A stretch of 64,000 nucleotides of DNA from Microbulbifer flavimaris (lineage in GTDB: Bacteria; Pseudomonadota; Gammaproteobacteria; Pseudomonadales; Cellvibrionaceae), in contig NZ_LRFG02000002.1 in the NCBI RefSeq assembly GCF_001641755.2, positions 124,001 to 188,000 on the forward strand, given 5' to 3'. Of this stretch, positions 17,781 to 29,061 are shown one piece after another (position 1 is the stretch's first letter; every line of letters begins with the position of its first letter). The notes beneath the pieces were generated by a model that had not been told where the DNA came from, made no database searches, and was given only the letters and a program-made list of their open reading frames with translations. The position numbers and the translations under genes were made by a program.

Positions 17781-18560
17781 TCAACATTTATGTTCTGGCG
17801 GCAGAGGCCTCCAGTAATACCACCACTGACCAAGCAACTCGCGCCAGTAAACCTGAGTACGCAGCATGGCAGAAGCCGTCGGCAGCCAGCTCAACAACCC
17901 GCTCTGGGCGCGGGGAAGCAGCTCGCCGGGCGCCCCCACCGCAAGTGGCTGTACCTGCAGGCCGGCGCGGGCAAAAACCCGGGCCGCCCGCGGCATATGC
18001 CACCAGTGGGTGACCAGCACAATGCTTTCAACACCGGAGTCATGAAGGATCGCCGCACTGTTGACCGCGTTCTCGGCCGTGGTACGGCTGCAATTCTCTT
18101 GCCAAGTCACTGGCCTCTGCAGGCGCTCCTTCATCACGGCCGCCATCAATTGGGCCTCCGAGTCCCGTTCACCGGCATAAACACGTCCGCCGCTGACCAG
18201 CACCGGCAGCTGGCCGGGGCCCTTGTCCACAGCCCACATCAACCGCTCGAGACTGGTGGCAGAGAGCCGTTCGTTACCACTCTTCTCATCCCGGTAACGA
18301 CCTGCGCCCAACACCACCACAGCCTGGGGCACGGCCTCGGCCTGGGGCGGCGCCTGCCCCACCTGCTTACCGAGCCAGTAGGAAAAGGTCGGTGTCGCCG
18401 AAATCCACAGGGTCGCGACAGAGAGAATAGCCAGCGGTAGTGACAGTTTTGCGAAAACCGTCGAAGAGGGCAGCAGCCACAGCACAAGAGCCAGCAATAG
18501 CCCCAGCAACGGTGCCAGTGGCGGCATCACCAGGGTGGTCAGGGCAGCCTGGGATTCCAT
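17781..18560 (-). CDS. YdcF/ElyC family (DUF218) membrane protein
   Basis: This 259-residue protein has two N-terminal membrane helices (about residues 10-55) followed by a DUF218 domain. The conserved parts are AVVVLGAGRYRDE, VSGGRVYAG, the SRTTAENA strand-turn and LVTHWWHMPRA. The family includes ElyC and SanA, which affect envelope integrity and peptidoglycan precursor handling in E. coli. Its ATG shares one base with the stop of the upstream zinc-ribbon gene (TGATG), so the two are coupled. The exact role cannot be read. Confidence 0.85.
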   Translation of the reverse strand: MESQAALTTLVMPPLAPLLGLLLALVLWLLPSSTVFAKLSLPLAILSVATLWISATPTFSYWLGKQVGQAPPQAEAVPQAVVVLGAGRYRDEKSGNERLSATSLERLMWAVDKGPGQLPVLVSGGRVYAGERDSEAQLMAAVMKERLQRPVTWQENCSRTTAENAVNSAAILHDSGVESIVLVTHWWHMPRAARVFARAGLQVQPLAVGAPGELLPRAQSGLLSWLPTASAMLRTQVYWRELLGQWWYYWRPLPPEHKC

Positions 18561-19009
18561 CAGCGCTCGAGACCACCGGTAATCTGGCGAAAGACACCGT
18601 ACCCGCAGCGATGGCAGGGGGTGATCTGGGTGTTCTCGGGGGGAAGGGCGCGGTAACCGCAGCCCAGGCACTGCAATTCCTCCCCCGCACCCACGGTTTC
18701 GCCGGCCAGGGCCCAGGGCTCTCCGGCCCGGATACAGCGCATCAGCTTGGGCCAGGCAGTCTCGGTGGGGTCTGCGGCATCCAGAAACAGCTCTCCGGCG
18801 CGCTCTTCAGTGGTTTTCAGCTCACCACCAAGGCCGCGCAGGTACTTCGCTGCCCGGTGCAGGTCGTCCTTTAGCCAGGCGCGCAGAAACGCCATCTTAT
18901 TGGCCGTGAGTTCCTCTACAGCCAGCTCACCCTCGACCAGATTTTCCAGATCCTGGCGCAGTTCTTCCGCCAGATCCTCCTCAGGGGGCAACTTCGGTTC
19001 CTTCGTCAT
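18560..19009 (-). CDS. zinc-ribbon-containing protein, YbeL/DUF1451 family
   Basis: This 149-residue protein has a long charged N-terminal helix region and a C-terminal zinc ribbon with two CxxCG pairs (CLGCGY and CHRCGYG). This matches YbeL-like proteins, which are often near leuS, as here (divergent, 91 nt away). The function is unknown. The ATG at 19009 follows GAGGGA with good spacing; another ATG at 19021 lies four codons upstream. Confidence 0.85.
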   Translation of the reverse strand: MTKEPKLPPEEDLAEELRQDLENLVEGELAVEELTANKMAFLRAWLKDDLHRAAKYLRGLGGELKTTEERAGELFLDAADPTETAWPKLMRCIRAGEPWALAGETVGAGEELQCLGCGYRALPPENTQITPCHRCGYGVFRQITGGLER

Positions 19010-19020
19010 GGCATCCCTCA

Positions 19021-19026
19021 TATAAT
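19021..19026 (+). promoter_or_regulatory. possible -10 box for leuS
   Basis: A perfect TATAAT lies 75 nt before leuS. No convincing -35 box stands 16-18 nt upstream. Confidence 0.35.
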
Positions 19027-19076
19027 TCCGCGCTTTCCAGTGTACGAATAGGACTGGAATTCCCACTACGAATTGA

Positions 19077-21698
<2,622 letters not shown>

Positions 21699-21753
21699 CT
21701 CTGGCGCCAACTAACTCAGCCGCCAGGTAACCCTGGTTTCCGGGAGACCCGCC

Positions 21754-22233
21754 TTGTACAAACTGATTGCAATCGCCGTGGCCAGCCTGCTGGCCACCGG
21801 CACTGTTCACGCCAAGAGCCTGTCCAATCAACTGGTCGGACAGTGGCAGAGCCAATGCAAGAAAGCCTCCGGTCGCTACCTGCAGGTTATCAGCCGCTTT
21901 ACCGAGGCGGGGGAATACAGGGCTACCAGCAACTTTTACACTGACTCGGCCTGTAGCGCCCCGATGGGCATGGAGATCGTATCCACCGGGCGTTACCGGC
22001 TGGGCGCGCTCTTCACCACTGCGGCCGGTGAATCAGCCCAGGAAATTGATCTGGATGTTGGTGAACTGCGCAGTGGCGGTATGACATTGCCCGGTGCCGG
22101 GGAGCGGGTGCACCAGATCATTTCGATCATCGACGGTAGACTGGTGTTCGGTGATGCTCCCGGCTTGCCAGCGGTAACCGGCGGCCAGCGCCCGACCAAA
22201 CTCAATAAGAACTTCTACTCGAATAAACAATGA
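21754..22233 (+). CDS. small secreted periplasmic protein, unknown function
   Basis: This 159-residue protein has a signal peptide (about 1-20, ending VHA-KS) and a mature beta-rich domain that begins LVGQWQSQC. The spacing of GQW, two cysteine pairs and FTEAGEYRATSNFYTD recalls lipocalin- or APCDD1-like barrels, but I cannot assign a family with confidence. The start is TTG, with CGGGAGA about 7 nt upstream. It overlaps lptE by 4 nt (ATGA), so it is translationally coupled to an essential outer-membrane assembly gene. Confidence 0.65.
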   Translation: MYKLIAIAVASLLATGTVHAKSLSNQLVGQWQSQCKKASGRYLQVISRFTEAGEYRATSNFYTDSACSAPMGMEIVSTGRYRLGALFTTAAGESAQEIDLDVGELRSGGMTLPGAGERVHQIISIIDGRLVFGDAPGLPAVTGGQRPTKLNKNFYSNKQ

Positions 22234-22757
22234 CTAAAATTCTTGCCCGTACACTGGGCATCTTTATTGCGATAACTCTGGTCAGTAGCTGTGGCTGGCA
22301 CCTGCGCGGCGCCCCCAAAAACTTCCCTCCCGGCAGCGAGCTCTACATCACCGCCGAGGATCCCCGCTCCGATATTGCCGAAGAGCTGACCCGACTGCTG
22401 CGCAGCGGCGGCATTCCCATGGCGGAAACGCCGGCACTCGCCGACTATGTGCTCACCATCCACAAAGAGGATGAACGCCGCCGCACCGTGGCTGTGGATG
22501 CCAAGGGGCGCGCCGCCGAGTACGAACTGATCACCAGTGCCCTGTACAGTGTTGCCGACAGCAATGGCCGCGTGCTGCTCAACAATGCAGAGGCAGATGT
22601 CTACCGCACGCTGGAGTGGGATGACAACGAGGTAGTGAGCAAGGGTGAGGAAGAATTGCTGTTGCGCGAGGAGATGCGCCGCGAGCTGATCGGTCGCATC
22701 ATCGACCGCCTGCGCCGCATCGATGTCGGCGCCACCCTCGAAGAACGCAGTTACTGA
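22230..22757 (+). CDS. lptE: LPS-assembly lipoprotein LptE
   Basis: This 175-residue protein has a signal peptide ending in a lipobox, LVSSC-GWHLRG, typical of LptE. LptE plugs the LptD barrel at the outer membrane and helps insert LPS at the cell surface. Its place between leuS and holA supports the call. It overlaps the preceding small periplasmic protein gene by 4 nt. Confidence 0.95.
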   Translation: MTKILARTLGIFIAITLVSSCGWHLRGAPKNFPPGSELYITAEDPRSDIAEELTRLLRSGGIPMAETPALADYVLTIHKEDERRRTVAVDAKGRAAEYELITSALYSVADSNGRVLLNNAEADVYRTLEWDDNEVVSKGEEELLLREEMRRELIGRIIDRLRRIDVGATLEERSY

Positions 22758-22770
22758 GGCGGCCTCTCCC

Positions 22771-23772
22771 ATGCGCCTCAACCCCCGCCAGCTACCGCAG
22801 AGCCTGAACAAGGGCCTCGCCCCCATTTATATCGTCTCCGGGGACGAGCCGCTGCTGGTGCAGGAGTGCTGTGACAGCATTCGCGCCGCCGCCAAAAAAC
22901 AGGGCTTTAACGAGCGTGAACTTCTCCATGCGGAGCACAACTTCGACTGGGGGCAGCTGCTCGCATCCGCCGGCAGCATGTCCCTGTTTGCGGAAAAGAA
23001 ACTGATCGAGGTGCGCCTGCCCAACGGCAAGCCCGGGGACAAGGGCAGCAAGGCCCTGCAGGAATTCGCCCAGATCGGCGGTGAGGACCTGGTCCTGCTC
23101 CTGGTGCTGCCCAAGGTGGACCGCTCCCAACTGAACAGCAAGTGGATGAAAACACTGGAGCAGCGCGGTGCGCTGATCCAGGTATGGCCCGTAGACGCCA
23201 ACGAGATGCCCCGCTGGATTCATCAGCGCCTGCGCGCCGAGGGGCTGGACGCCGAGCCCGAGGCCATCCAGATTCTCGCTGAACGCGTCGAGGGCAACCT
23301 GCTGGCAGCCAGCCAGGAAATAGAGAAGCTCAAGCTACTGAGCAGCGACAACCTGATCACCGCCGCCACCATGAACGACGCGGTGGCCAGCTCCGCCCGT
23401 TATGACGTCTTCGGGCTGATTGATCGGGCCCTGGCGGGCGATGCCGAAGCGGCCGTAAAAACCCTGCACGGGCTGCGCGCCGAGGGCGTGGAGGCGCCAG
23501 TGGTGCTCTGGGCCCTGGCACGGGAGATCCGCAGCCTGCTGGAGATCGGTGAAAAACTGGACCAGGGCCAGCCGATCAACCGGCTGGTGCGTATCCAGAA
23601 ACGCCAACCGCTGGTGCAGACTGCCCTGTCGCGGCTGTCGCGACGCCAGCTGGAGGCACTGCTGTTGCGTGCCCGCGCAGTGGACAACGCCATCAAGGGC
23701 GGGCGCGAGCTCAACCCCTGGACGGGCCTGCTGGAGCTATCTCTCAATCTCTCCGGCAAGCGCAGCCTCTGA
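22771..23772 (+). CDS. holA: DNA polymerase III subunit delta
   Basis: This 333-residue clamp-loader delta subunit opens the beta clamp during replication. The N-terminal segment IYIVSGDEPLLVQE and the later LARQ-like helical regions are typical, and length is close to E. coli HolA (343). The ATG at 22771 (MRLNPRQL) matches the family start; an upstream ATG at 22723 lies inside lptE and adds unrelated residues. Confidence 0.96.
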   Translation: MRLNPRQLPQSLNKGLAPIYIVSGDEPLLVQECCDSIRAAAKKQGFNERELLHAEHNFDWGQLLASAGSMSLFAEKKLIEVRLPNGKPGDKGSKALQEFAQIGGEDLVLLLVLPKVDRSQLNSKWMKTLEQRGALIQVWPVDANEMPRWIHQRLRAEGLDAEPEAIQILAERVEGNLLAASQEIEKLKLLSSDNLITAATMNDAVASSARYDVFGLIDRALAGDAEAAVKTLHGLRAEGVEAPVVLWALAREIRSLLEIGEKLDQGQPINRLVRIQKRQPLVQTALSRLSRRQLEALLLRARAVDNAIKGGRELNPWTGLLELSLNLSGKRSL

Positions 23773-23961
23773 TTCTGTAGAGACTGCCCCACTCGCTGCG
23801 AGGCCCCCCCACCCCTTCCATCGTTTCGCACTGCGCCATCACCTCACATTGCAGTCCCGGGACCGGGAAATGCCCTGACGGTTGTCAGGAAATGCATTTT
23901 GCGGATCGCTACCGGGCGATTACATTGAATGGGCCACACCCGGCCCACCGTGAGGAGCGCA

Positions 23962-25623
23962 ATGAGCGAGCAGCAGCCCCCCTTTGCCCAATCCGGCACT
24001 CATGAGGTATTCAACCAGGCACCGCCACTGGCGGGCCATAACCTGTATGCCGCGGACCACGCCCTGCGGGATGCCGTCCGGCGGTATGGTGCCCACTGGG
24101 CCGAGGATGACCTGCAGCGCTACGGCGAGGTCTGCGGCCGCCCGGAGATGATCCAGCGTGGCTACGATGCCAACGAATTCAAACCGCTTTTTGAGAGCCA
24201 TGACCGGGTCGGCAACCGCATCGATCTGGTGCGTTACCACCCCTCCTATCACCAGTTGATGCAGCTGGCCCTGTCGGAGGGGCTGCACAGTGCACCGTGG
24301 ACTGATCCCGGTCCCGGCGCGCATGTCGCCCGGGCGGCCAAGTACTACTTGCACTGCCAGCTCGAGGCCGGCCACGGTTGCCCGGTGACCATGACCTTCG
24401 CCTCGGTGCCCTCCATTCGCCTGGCGCCGCAACTGGCGGATGAGTGGCTGCCGAAAATCACTGCCCGCGGCTACGACCCGTCCAACCGCCCCCACTTCGA
24501 AAAAGCCCAGCTGACCATCGGTATGGGCATGACAGAGAAACAGGGCGGCTCGGATGTGCGTGCCAACACCACCACGGCAAGCCCGGTGGGAAATGGCGAT
24601 TACGAGCTGACCGGCCACAAGTGGTTTACCTCGGCACCCATGTGTGATGCCTTCCTGATGCTGGCACAGAGTGAAAACGGGCTCAGCTGCTTCCTCGTGC
24701 CGCGCTGGCGCCCGGACGGTAGCAAGAACCCGATTCAGGTACAGCGGCTGAAAAACAAGGCCGGCAATGTCTCCAATGCCTCGTCGGAAATCGAGCTTCG
24801 CAGTGCCCTGGGCTGGCTGGTGGGTGAAGAGGGACGCGGGGTAAACGCCATCATCGAGATGGTGGCCGCGACCCGCTTCGACTGTATGATCGGCTCCGCC
24901 GGCGGCCAGCGCCAGGCAGTGGTTCAGGCCATGCACCACGCCGCCAACCGCAACGCATTCGGCAAGCACCTGATCGACCAGCCGCTGATGCAGAACGTGC
25001 TTGCCGATCTGCAACTCGAGGTCGAGGGCTCCGTGGCCATCACCATGCGTATGGCGCAGGCACTGGACCACCTGGAAGAAGAGGCGCAGCAGCTGGTGAT
25101 GCGTCTCGGCACCGCGGTGGGCAAGTACTGGATCTGCAAGCGCACACCGCACCACGCCTACGAAGCCATGGAATGCCTGGGGGGTAACGGCGTGGTGGAG
25201 AATTTCATCACCGCGCGCCTCTATCGCGATGCCCCCATTAACGCCATCTGGGAGGGCTCCGGCAATATCCAGGCTTTGGATGTGTTGCGAGCGCTGGGCA
25301 AAACACCGTCGGTTCTACAGGCCTGGTATGCAGAGCTGGAACAGAGCGCTGGCGCTGACCAGCTGCTGGACCGGTGCGTACACCGACTCAAGAATCAGCT
25401 GGCAGATTCCGATCAACTGCAATATCGGGCCCGCCACCTGGTGGATCAGCTGGCCCTGACCATGCAGGCCCACTTGCTGGTACAGGGCGGCGACAGTGCC
25501 GTGGCCGAGGCTTTTATCGCTTCACGGCTCGGGGCCTCCGGCGCCCATAGTACCGGCACCCTGCCAACGGGACTGGATGTGAAAATGATCATCGAGCGAG
25601 GCAACCCACACTGCGGATACTGA
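23962..25623 (+). CDS. AidB-like acyl-CoA dehydrogenase family protein
   Basis: This 553-residue flavoprotein resembles E. coli AidB over its whole length. The N-terminus contains HEVFNQAPPLAGHNLY, the middle has MTFASVPS and GMGMTEKQGGSDVRANT, and the C-terminal half shows MECLGGNGVVEN and NAIWEGSGNIQALDVLR. AidB is an FAD protein of the adaptive alkylation response that binds DNA; acyl-CoA dehydrogenase activity in the subgroup is weak. GAGGAGCG precedes the ATG at 23962. No ada or alkB gene lies nearby, so regulation by alkylation damage is not implied. Confidence 0.9.
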   Translation: MSEQQPPFAQSGTHEVFNQAPPLAGHNLYAADHALRDAVRRYGAHWAEDDLQRYGEVCGRPEMIQRGYDANEFKPLFESHDRVGNRIDLVRYHPSYHQLMQLALSEGLHSAPWTDPGPGAHVARAAKYYLHCQLEAGHGCPVTMTFASVPSIRLAPQLADEWLPKITARGYDPSNRPHFEKAQLTIGMGMTEKQGGSDVRANTTTASPVGNGDYELTGHKWFTSAPMCDAFLMLAQSENGLSCFLVPRWRPDGSKNPIQVQRLKNKAGNVSNASSEIELRSALGWLVGEEGRGVNAIIEMVAATRFDCMIGSAGGQRQAVVQAMHHAANRNAFGKHLIDQPLMQNVLADLQLEVEGSVAITMRMAQALDHLEEEAQQLVMRLGTAVGKYWICKRTPHHAYEAMECLGGNGVVENFITARLYRDAPINAIWEGSGNIQALDVLRALGKTPSVLQAWYAELEQSAGADQLLDRCVHRLKNQLADSDQLQYRARHLVDQLALTMQAHLLVQGGDSAVAEAFIASRLGASGAHSTGTLPTGLDVKMIIERGNPHCGY

Positions 25624-25649
25624 GCAAACCGTCGGGTAGAGCCTGCCCC

Positions 25650-26390
25650 CTACCAGGGCAGCACCTCGCCGTCCCAGAACAGTAGTTTGCCATTGCGCTT
25701 TTCATCCAGCCCTGCCAGCACATCCACAATGCGCTCGGCGCTGGTCGCAGCGCTGTACAGCTTGTCTTCGCGAATATTTTTCTGGAAGGGTTTTGAGAGC
25801 TCGGTATCCGTGGTGCCCGGGTGCACTGCCACCACGCAGCAGTGATCCAGCCTGCGCCCCCACTCGATCGAGAGATTGCGGACAAACATATTGAGCGCCG
25901 CCTTGCTCATCCGATAGCTGTACCAGCCGCCCAGATTGTTGTCACCGATACTGCCCACCTTCGCCGACAGCGATGCCCACACCAGCGGATGGCTCGGTTT
26001 CAGCGCCGGCGACAGTGCGCGGGCAAGATGCATATGGGTGATGACGTTGATGCGCATGGATTCCAGCAACCAGGCGTCTTCGCACTGGTCGAGCGCCTTT
26101 TCCGGCCCGTGATCATCGGTATGCAGAATGCCACAACAACAGATGACCCAATCCGGCGGCGCTCCTTTTTCTGCGATAAATTCAGCCACCTGCGTGACCG
26201 AACCGGCATCGGTGAGATCGGCCTGTAAATGATACGCAGCGGTAAAACCCTCTGGCGCCTCACCGCGGCGACTGACGGTCAGTAATTCCGCGTCGGGAAA
26301 GCGCTGCGAAATTTCAGAACCCAGCGCCGCGGCGATACCGCCACTGGCGCCTGCGATAAGAACCCGCTCAGGTTGATCAACTACTGCCAT
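25650..26390 (-). CDS. short-chain dehydrogenase/reductase, C-factor-like
   Basis: This SDR of about 246 residues has the nucleotide-binding GASGGIAAALG near its start and the catalytic YxxxK as YRMSKAALN. The sequence resembles the CsgA/C-factor-like SDRs common in marine gammaproteobacteria. The substrate is unknown. The ATG at 26390 gives MAVVDQPERV; a TTG at 26399 would overlap the upstream decarboxylase stop by 4 nt. It likely shares a transcript with that gene. Confidence 0.85.
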   Translation of the reverse strand: MAVVDQPERVLIAGASGGIAAALGSEISQRFPDAELLTVSRRGEAPEGFTAAYHLQADLTDAGSVTQVAEFIAEKGAPPDWVICCCGILHTDDHGPEKALDQCEDAWLLESMRINVITHMHLARALSPALKPSHPLVWASLSAKVGSIGDNNLGGWYSYRMSKAALNMFVRNLSIEWGRRLDHCCVVAVHPGTTDTELSKPFQKNIREDKLYSAATSAERIVDVLAGLDEKRNGKLLFWDGEVLPW

Positions 26391-26395
26391 CTCGG

Positions 26396-28438
26396 TCAAA
26401 CCGCCTTTTTCTGGTCTGTTTCCTCGGGATATTCACCGGCGACTTTTACTGCTTTACCAGGCTGCTTTCCTTCCTCGTGCTCGCGCTGCCCGGGCTGCAC
26501 CGACTGTTCACGCACCACCCGCAACATGGGTTCATCGGAACGAAAGATCAGCCCGTGAATCTCAGTGGCATTCTGCCCCTGCAGTAGCTGCTGCAGGAAC
26601 TGAATGATCTGCGCAGAAATCTCCTGCCCCGGCACCAGTACCGGGATCCCCGGCGGATAGGGCACTATCTCATCTGCGCTGATGCGCCCTACCAGGTTTT
26701 TCTCCGCCTGCACGCCGTTATCCATCAGCGCCAGCTCCTCGGTTGCCGCAAAGTAGGCATCCGCGGGCAGGCATTTAAGGCGCGTGAACTCTGGCAACCG
26801 CCGCGGGGAAGTGGCGTGCAGACGCCGCCGCGGATACTGCGCGAGCTGCTTGAATGCATGTACGAGGCGCAGCAGCTTGCTCTCGGTGCTGCCCAGCGTC
26901 ACCAGCACGCTCACAGTGTTGTACGTAGTCTTTTCGACCTGGATTCCATACTGGTCAAAGAGTTTGATCTGCATTTCCTTGCCGGTAAAACCACTGGCGG
27001 AAATATCGATGGTGACCTTGGTAGGATCGAGACGGATGCCATCACTGGTTAGTGGCGCCGGTATCAGGTCCTCGCGGGTGAGCGCGCGAAAAACACCGGT
27101 CTGGTCCACCGCCCGGCGCAGGGTTTCCACCATCTGCAGGGAACGCTCCAGGCGACCGTAGCCTTCCATCGCCGCCTGCTTCCGGGCCACGTCCAGGCTG
27201 GCGATCATGGCGTACTGCGGGCTGGTGGAGGCGTGCATATTGAGGTTTTCGCGGAAACGGAATTCATCAAAATCGGGATCCTGCACGTGGATCATGCTCG
27301 CCTGGGAAAATGCCGAAAGGGTTTTGTGGGTACTCTGGGTCACGTAATCAGCACCGCACTCCAGGGCGGTTGGACGCAGCAACGGATGGAAGTAGCCGTG
27401 GGCATACCAGGCCTCATCCACCAGCACCTTGACGCCCAGCGCATGGGCGCGCTCAATGATTGGGCGCAGGTCATAGCGCAAACCGTCGTAAGTGCACGAA
27501 GTGAGAACCAGCAGTCGCGCATCTCGGTTCTCCTCCAGAGCACGCTCGATATCCTCGCGGCGCACCGGTCCGTATATACCGAAGTCAGGATGTAAGGTGC
27601 ATTTCAGGTAAATGGGCTCGCAGCGATTCATGACAATCGCGTGGTGGACCGACTTGTGACATGCCTGGTCGACGATGATCTTGCCACCTCCGCCGAGGAT
27701 TTGCTGAATAACCACTTTGTTGGCGGTGGAGGTGCCGTTGGTCAGGAAAAACGTCTGCCGGGCCCCAAACGTCTGCGCGGCCAAGTCCTGTGAAGCCTGG
27801 ATGACCGAGTGGGGTTCCAGCAGGCTATCGAGCACCTGCACTGATACCGAAAGATCGGTATTGAATACGTGCTCACCCATAAAACGGTAGAAATCTCCCA
27901 CCCAGGGGCTGTTGCGCAGACTGTCACCGCCGGAATGCCCCGGGGTATGCCAGGCATCCCTTGCGCTGAATACGTAGTCCCTGAGGGTATCGGCGAAGGG
28001 AGTCGAGGCGCGCTTGGCGATAAACGCCTGCACCAGGCGGAACATATGGTTGAAGTTGCCCTCGCGGCGATCGAACAGTTCGTCGAAGCGCTGACGCAAA
28101 GACACCGAAATATCGCAACCGAGTGCGACCAGGAACACGTTCAGCTGGGCCCGCACCAGATGCAGGCGATCCGCCAGCTCTTCCGCCGCAGCCAGGCCCG
28201 GGGCCTCCACACCAGCGTCCACGATCAGGGCCTGCAGTTTGTCGTCTTTCAACAGCAGCCGTTCGGCAGCGCTGGGCAGCACCGCACTGAAGCGCAGGCC
28301 AAAGGGATTTTCGTGCTGGGCGGCGGTGTTGTTGAGAGCCTTGATCCAGTCCTGGCTCAGCTGCCGGTCGGCACTGACCAGGGCCACATGACACTCCAGG
28401 GGTTGTTGCCCCTCTCTCAGGTTGCCCAGGTCCGGCAT
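26396..28438 (-). CDS. Orn/Lys/Arg decarboxylase family protein
   Basis: This PLP enzyme of 680 residues has the group III decarboxylase layout: an N-terminal wing domain (about 1-110), the PLP domain with FFLTNGTSTANK and the Schiff-base lysine in TQSTHKTLSAFSQ, and a C-terminal domain with YPPGIPVLVPG. The members decarboxylate arginine, lysine or ornithine to polyamines or cadaverine. Which substrate is used cannot be decided here. GGAAGG precedes the ATG at 28438. The protein ends in an unusual charged tail (EEGKQPGKAVKVAGEY...). Confidence 0.9.
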   Translation of the reverse strand: MPDLGNLREGQQPLECHVALVSADRQLSQDWIKALNNTAAQHENPFGLRFSAVLPSAAERLLLKDDKLQALIVDAGVEAPGLAAAEELADRLHLVRAQLNVFLVALGCDISVSLRQRFDELFDRREGNFNHMFRLVQAFIAKRASTPFADTLRDYVFSARDAWHTPGHSGGDSLRNSPWVGDFYRFMGEHVFNTDLSVSVQVLDSLLEPHSVIQASQDLAAQTFGARQTFFLTNGTSTANKVVIQQILGGGGKIIVDQACHKSVHHAIVMNRCEPIYLKCTLHPDFGIYGPVRREDIERALEENRDARLLVLTSCTYDGLRYDLRPIIERAHALGVKVLVDEAWYAHGYFHPLLRPTALECGADYVTQSTHKTLSAFSQASMIHVQDPDFDEFRFRENLNMHASTSPQYAMIASLDVARKQAAMEGYGRLERSLQMVETLRRAVDQTGVFRALTREDLIPAPLTSDGIRLDPTKVTIDISASGFTGKEMQIKLFDQYGIQVEKTTYNTVSVLVTLGSTESKLLRLVHAFKQLAQYPRRRLHATSPRRLPEFTRLKCLPADAYFAATEELALMDNGVQAEKNLVGRISADEIVPYPPGIPVLVPGQEISAQIIQFLQQLLQGQNATEIHGLIFRSDEPMLRVVREQSVQPGQREHEEGKQPGKAVKVAGEYPEETDQKKAV

Positions 28439-28605
28439 GGTACCTTCCAAAATCTACAACATTATTTGAAAAGCATAGCCGTGAAGCGCCACTCTGCTCC
28501 CGGTGATGGGTAATACTGCTTGCTGAAACAGAAAGCAAGCTGCTGATTTTTCAGGGGTTTCTCTGTCACCGCCTCGGCGTTACGCCTCTCGGGAGCAGAG
28601 GCGGC

Positions 28606-29010
28606 TCAGAACCTGGCGCTGCGGACGCGACCGTCAAACTCCAGGCAGTCGACAACCCGCTGGCGCTGCACCGGCGACAGCGTATCGAGGGGGAAGTAAC
28701 CCATCTCAGAGTGCTCATCAGAGAGGGTGATGACGCCCGAATCGACAAAGTGGGCGCGAAAGATAAATACGTGGGAACCGTATACCCGGTGATAGTAAAT
28801 ACCACTCAGGTAGTCGATCCCCACTTCCCGGCCCAGCTCTTCCCGGCATTCGCGCAGCAGGGCCTCGTGCACCGTCTCGCCGCGGTCCAGCGCACCACCG
28901 GGCAGGCCCCAGCTGCAATCGGCATAAGTCGCCCGCAGCTGCAGTATCTCGCCCGCCTCATTGGTAATGACCGCGTGAGCACTGAGGCGATAGGTGTCCT
29001 CAAACCCCAT
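28606..29010 (-). CDS. Nudix hydrolase
   Basis: This 134-residue protein carries a complete Nudix box, starting GGALDRGETVHEALL and ending RECREELG, with all the conserved Gly, Glu and Arg positions. Nudix enzymes hydrolyse nucleoside diphosphate-linked compounds using Mg2+. The preceding GLPGGAL and the sequence around YAGE-like strands fit an ADP-sugar or dinucleotide hydrolase, but the substrate cannot be read. Confidence 0.9.
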   Translation of the reverse strand: MGFEDTYRLSAHAVITNEAGEILQLRATYADCSWGLPGGALDRGETVHEALLRECREELGREVGIDYLSGIYYHRVYGSHVFIFRAHFVDSGVITLSDEHSEMGYFPLDTLSPVQRQRVVDCLEFDGRVRSARF

Positions 29011-29061
29011 GACGAAATTCCCCGCTAGTTGGCACCACTGCCGCCTGCAGTGCGTGCCAGG

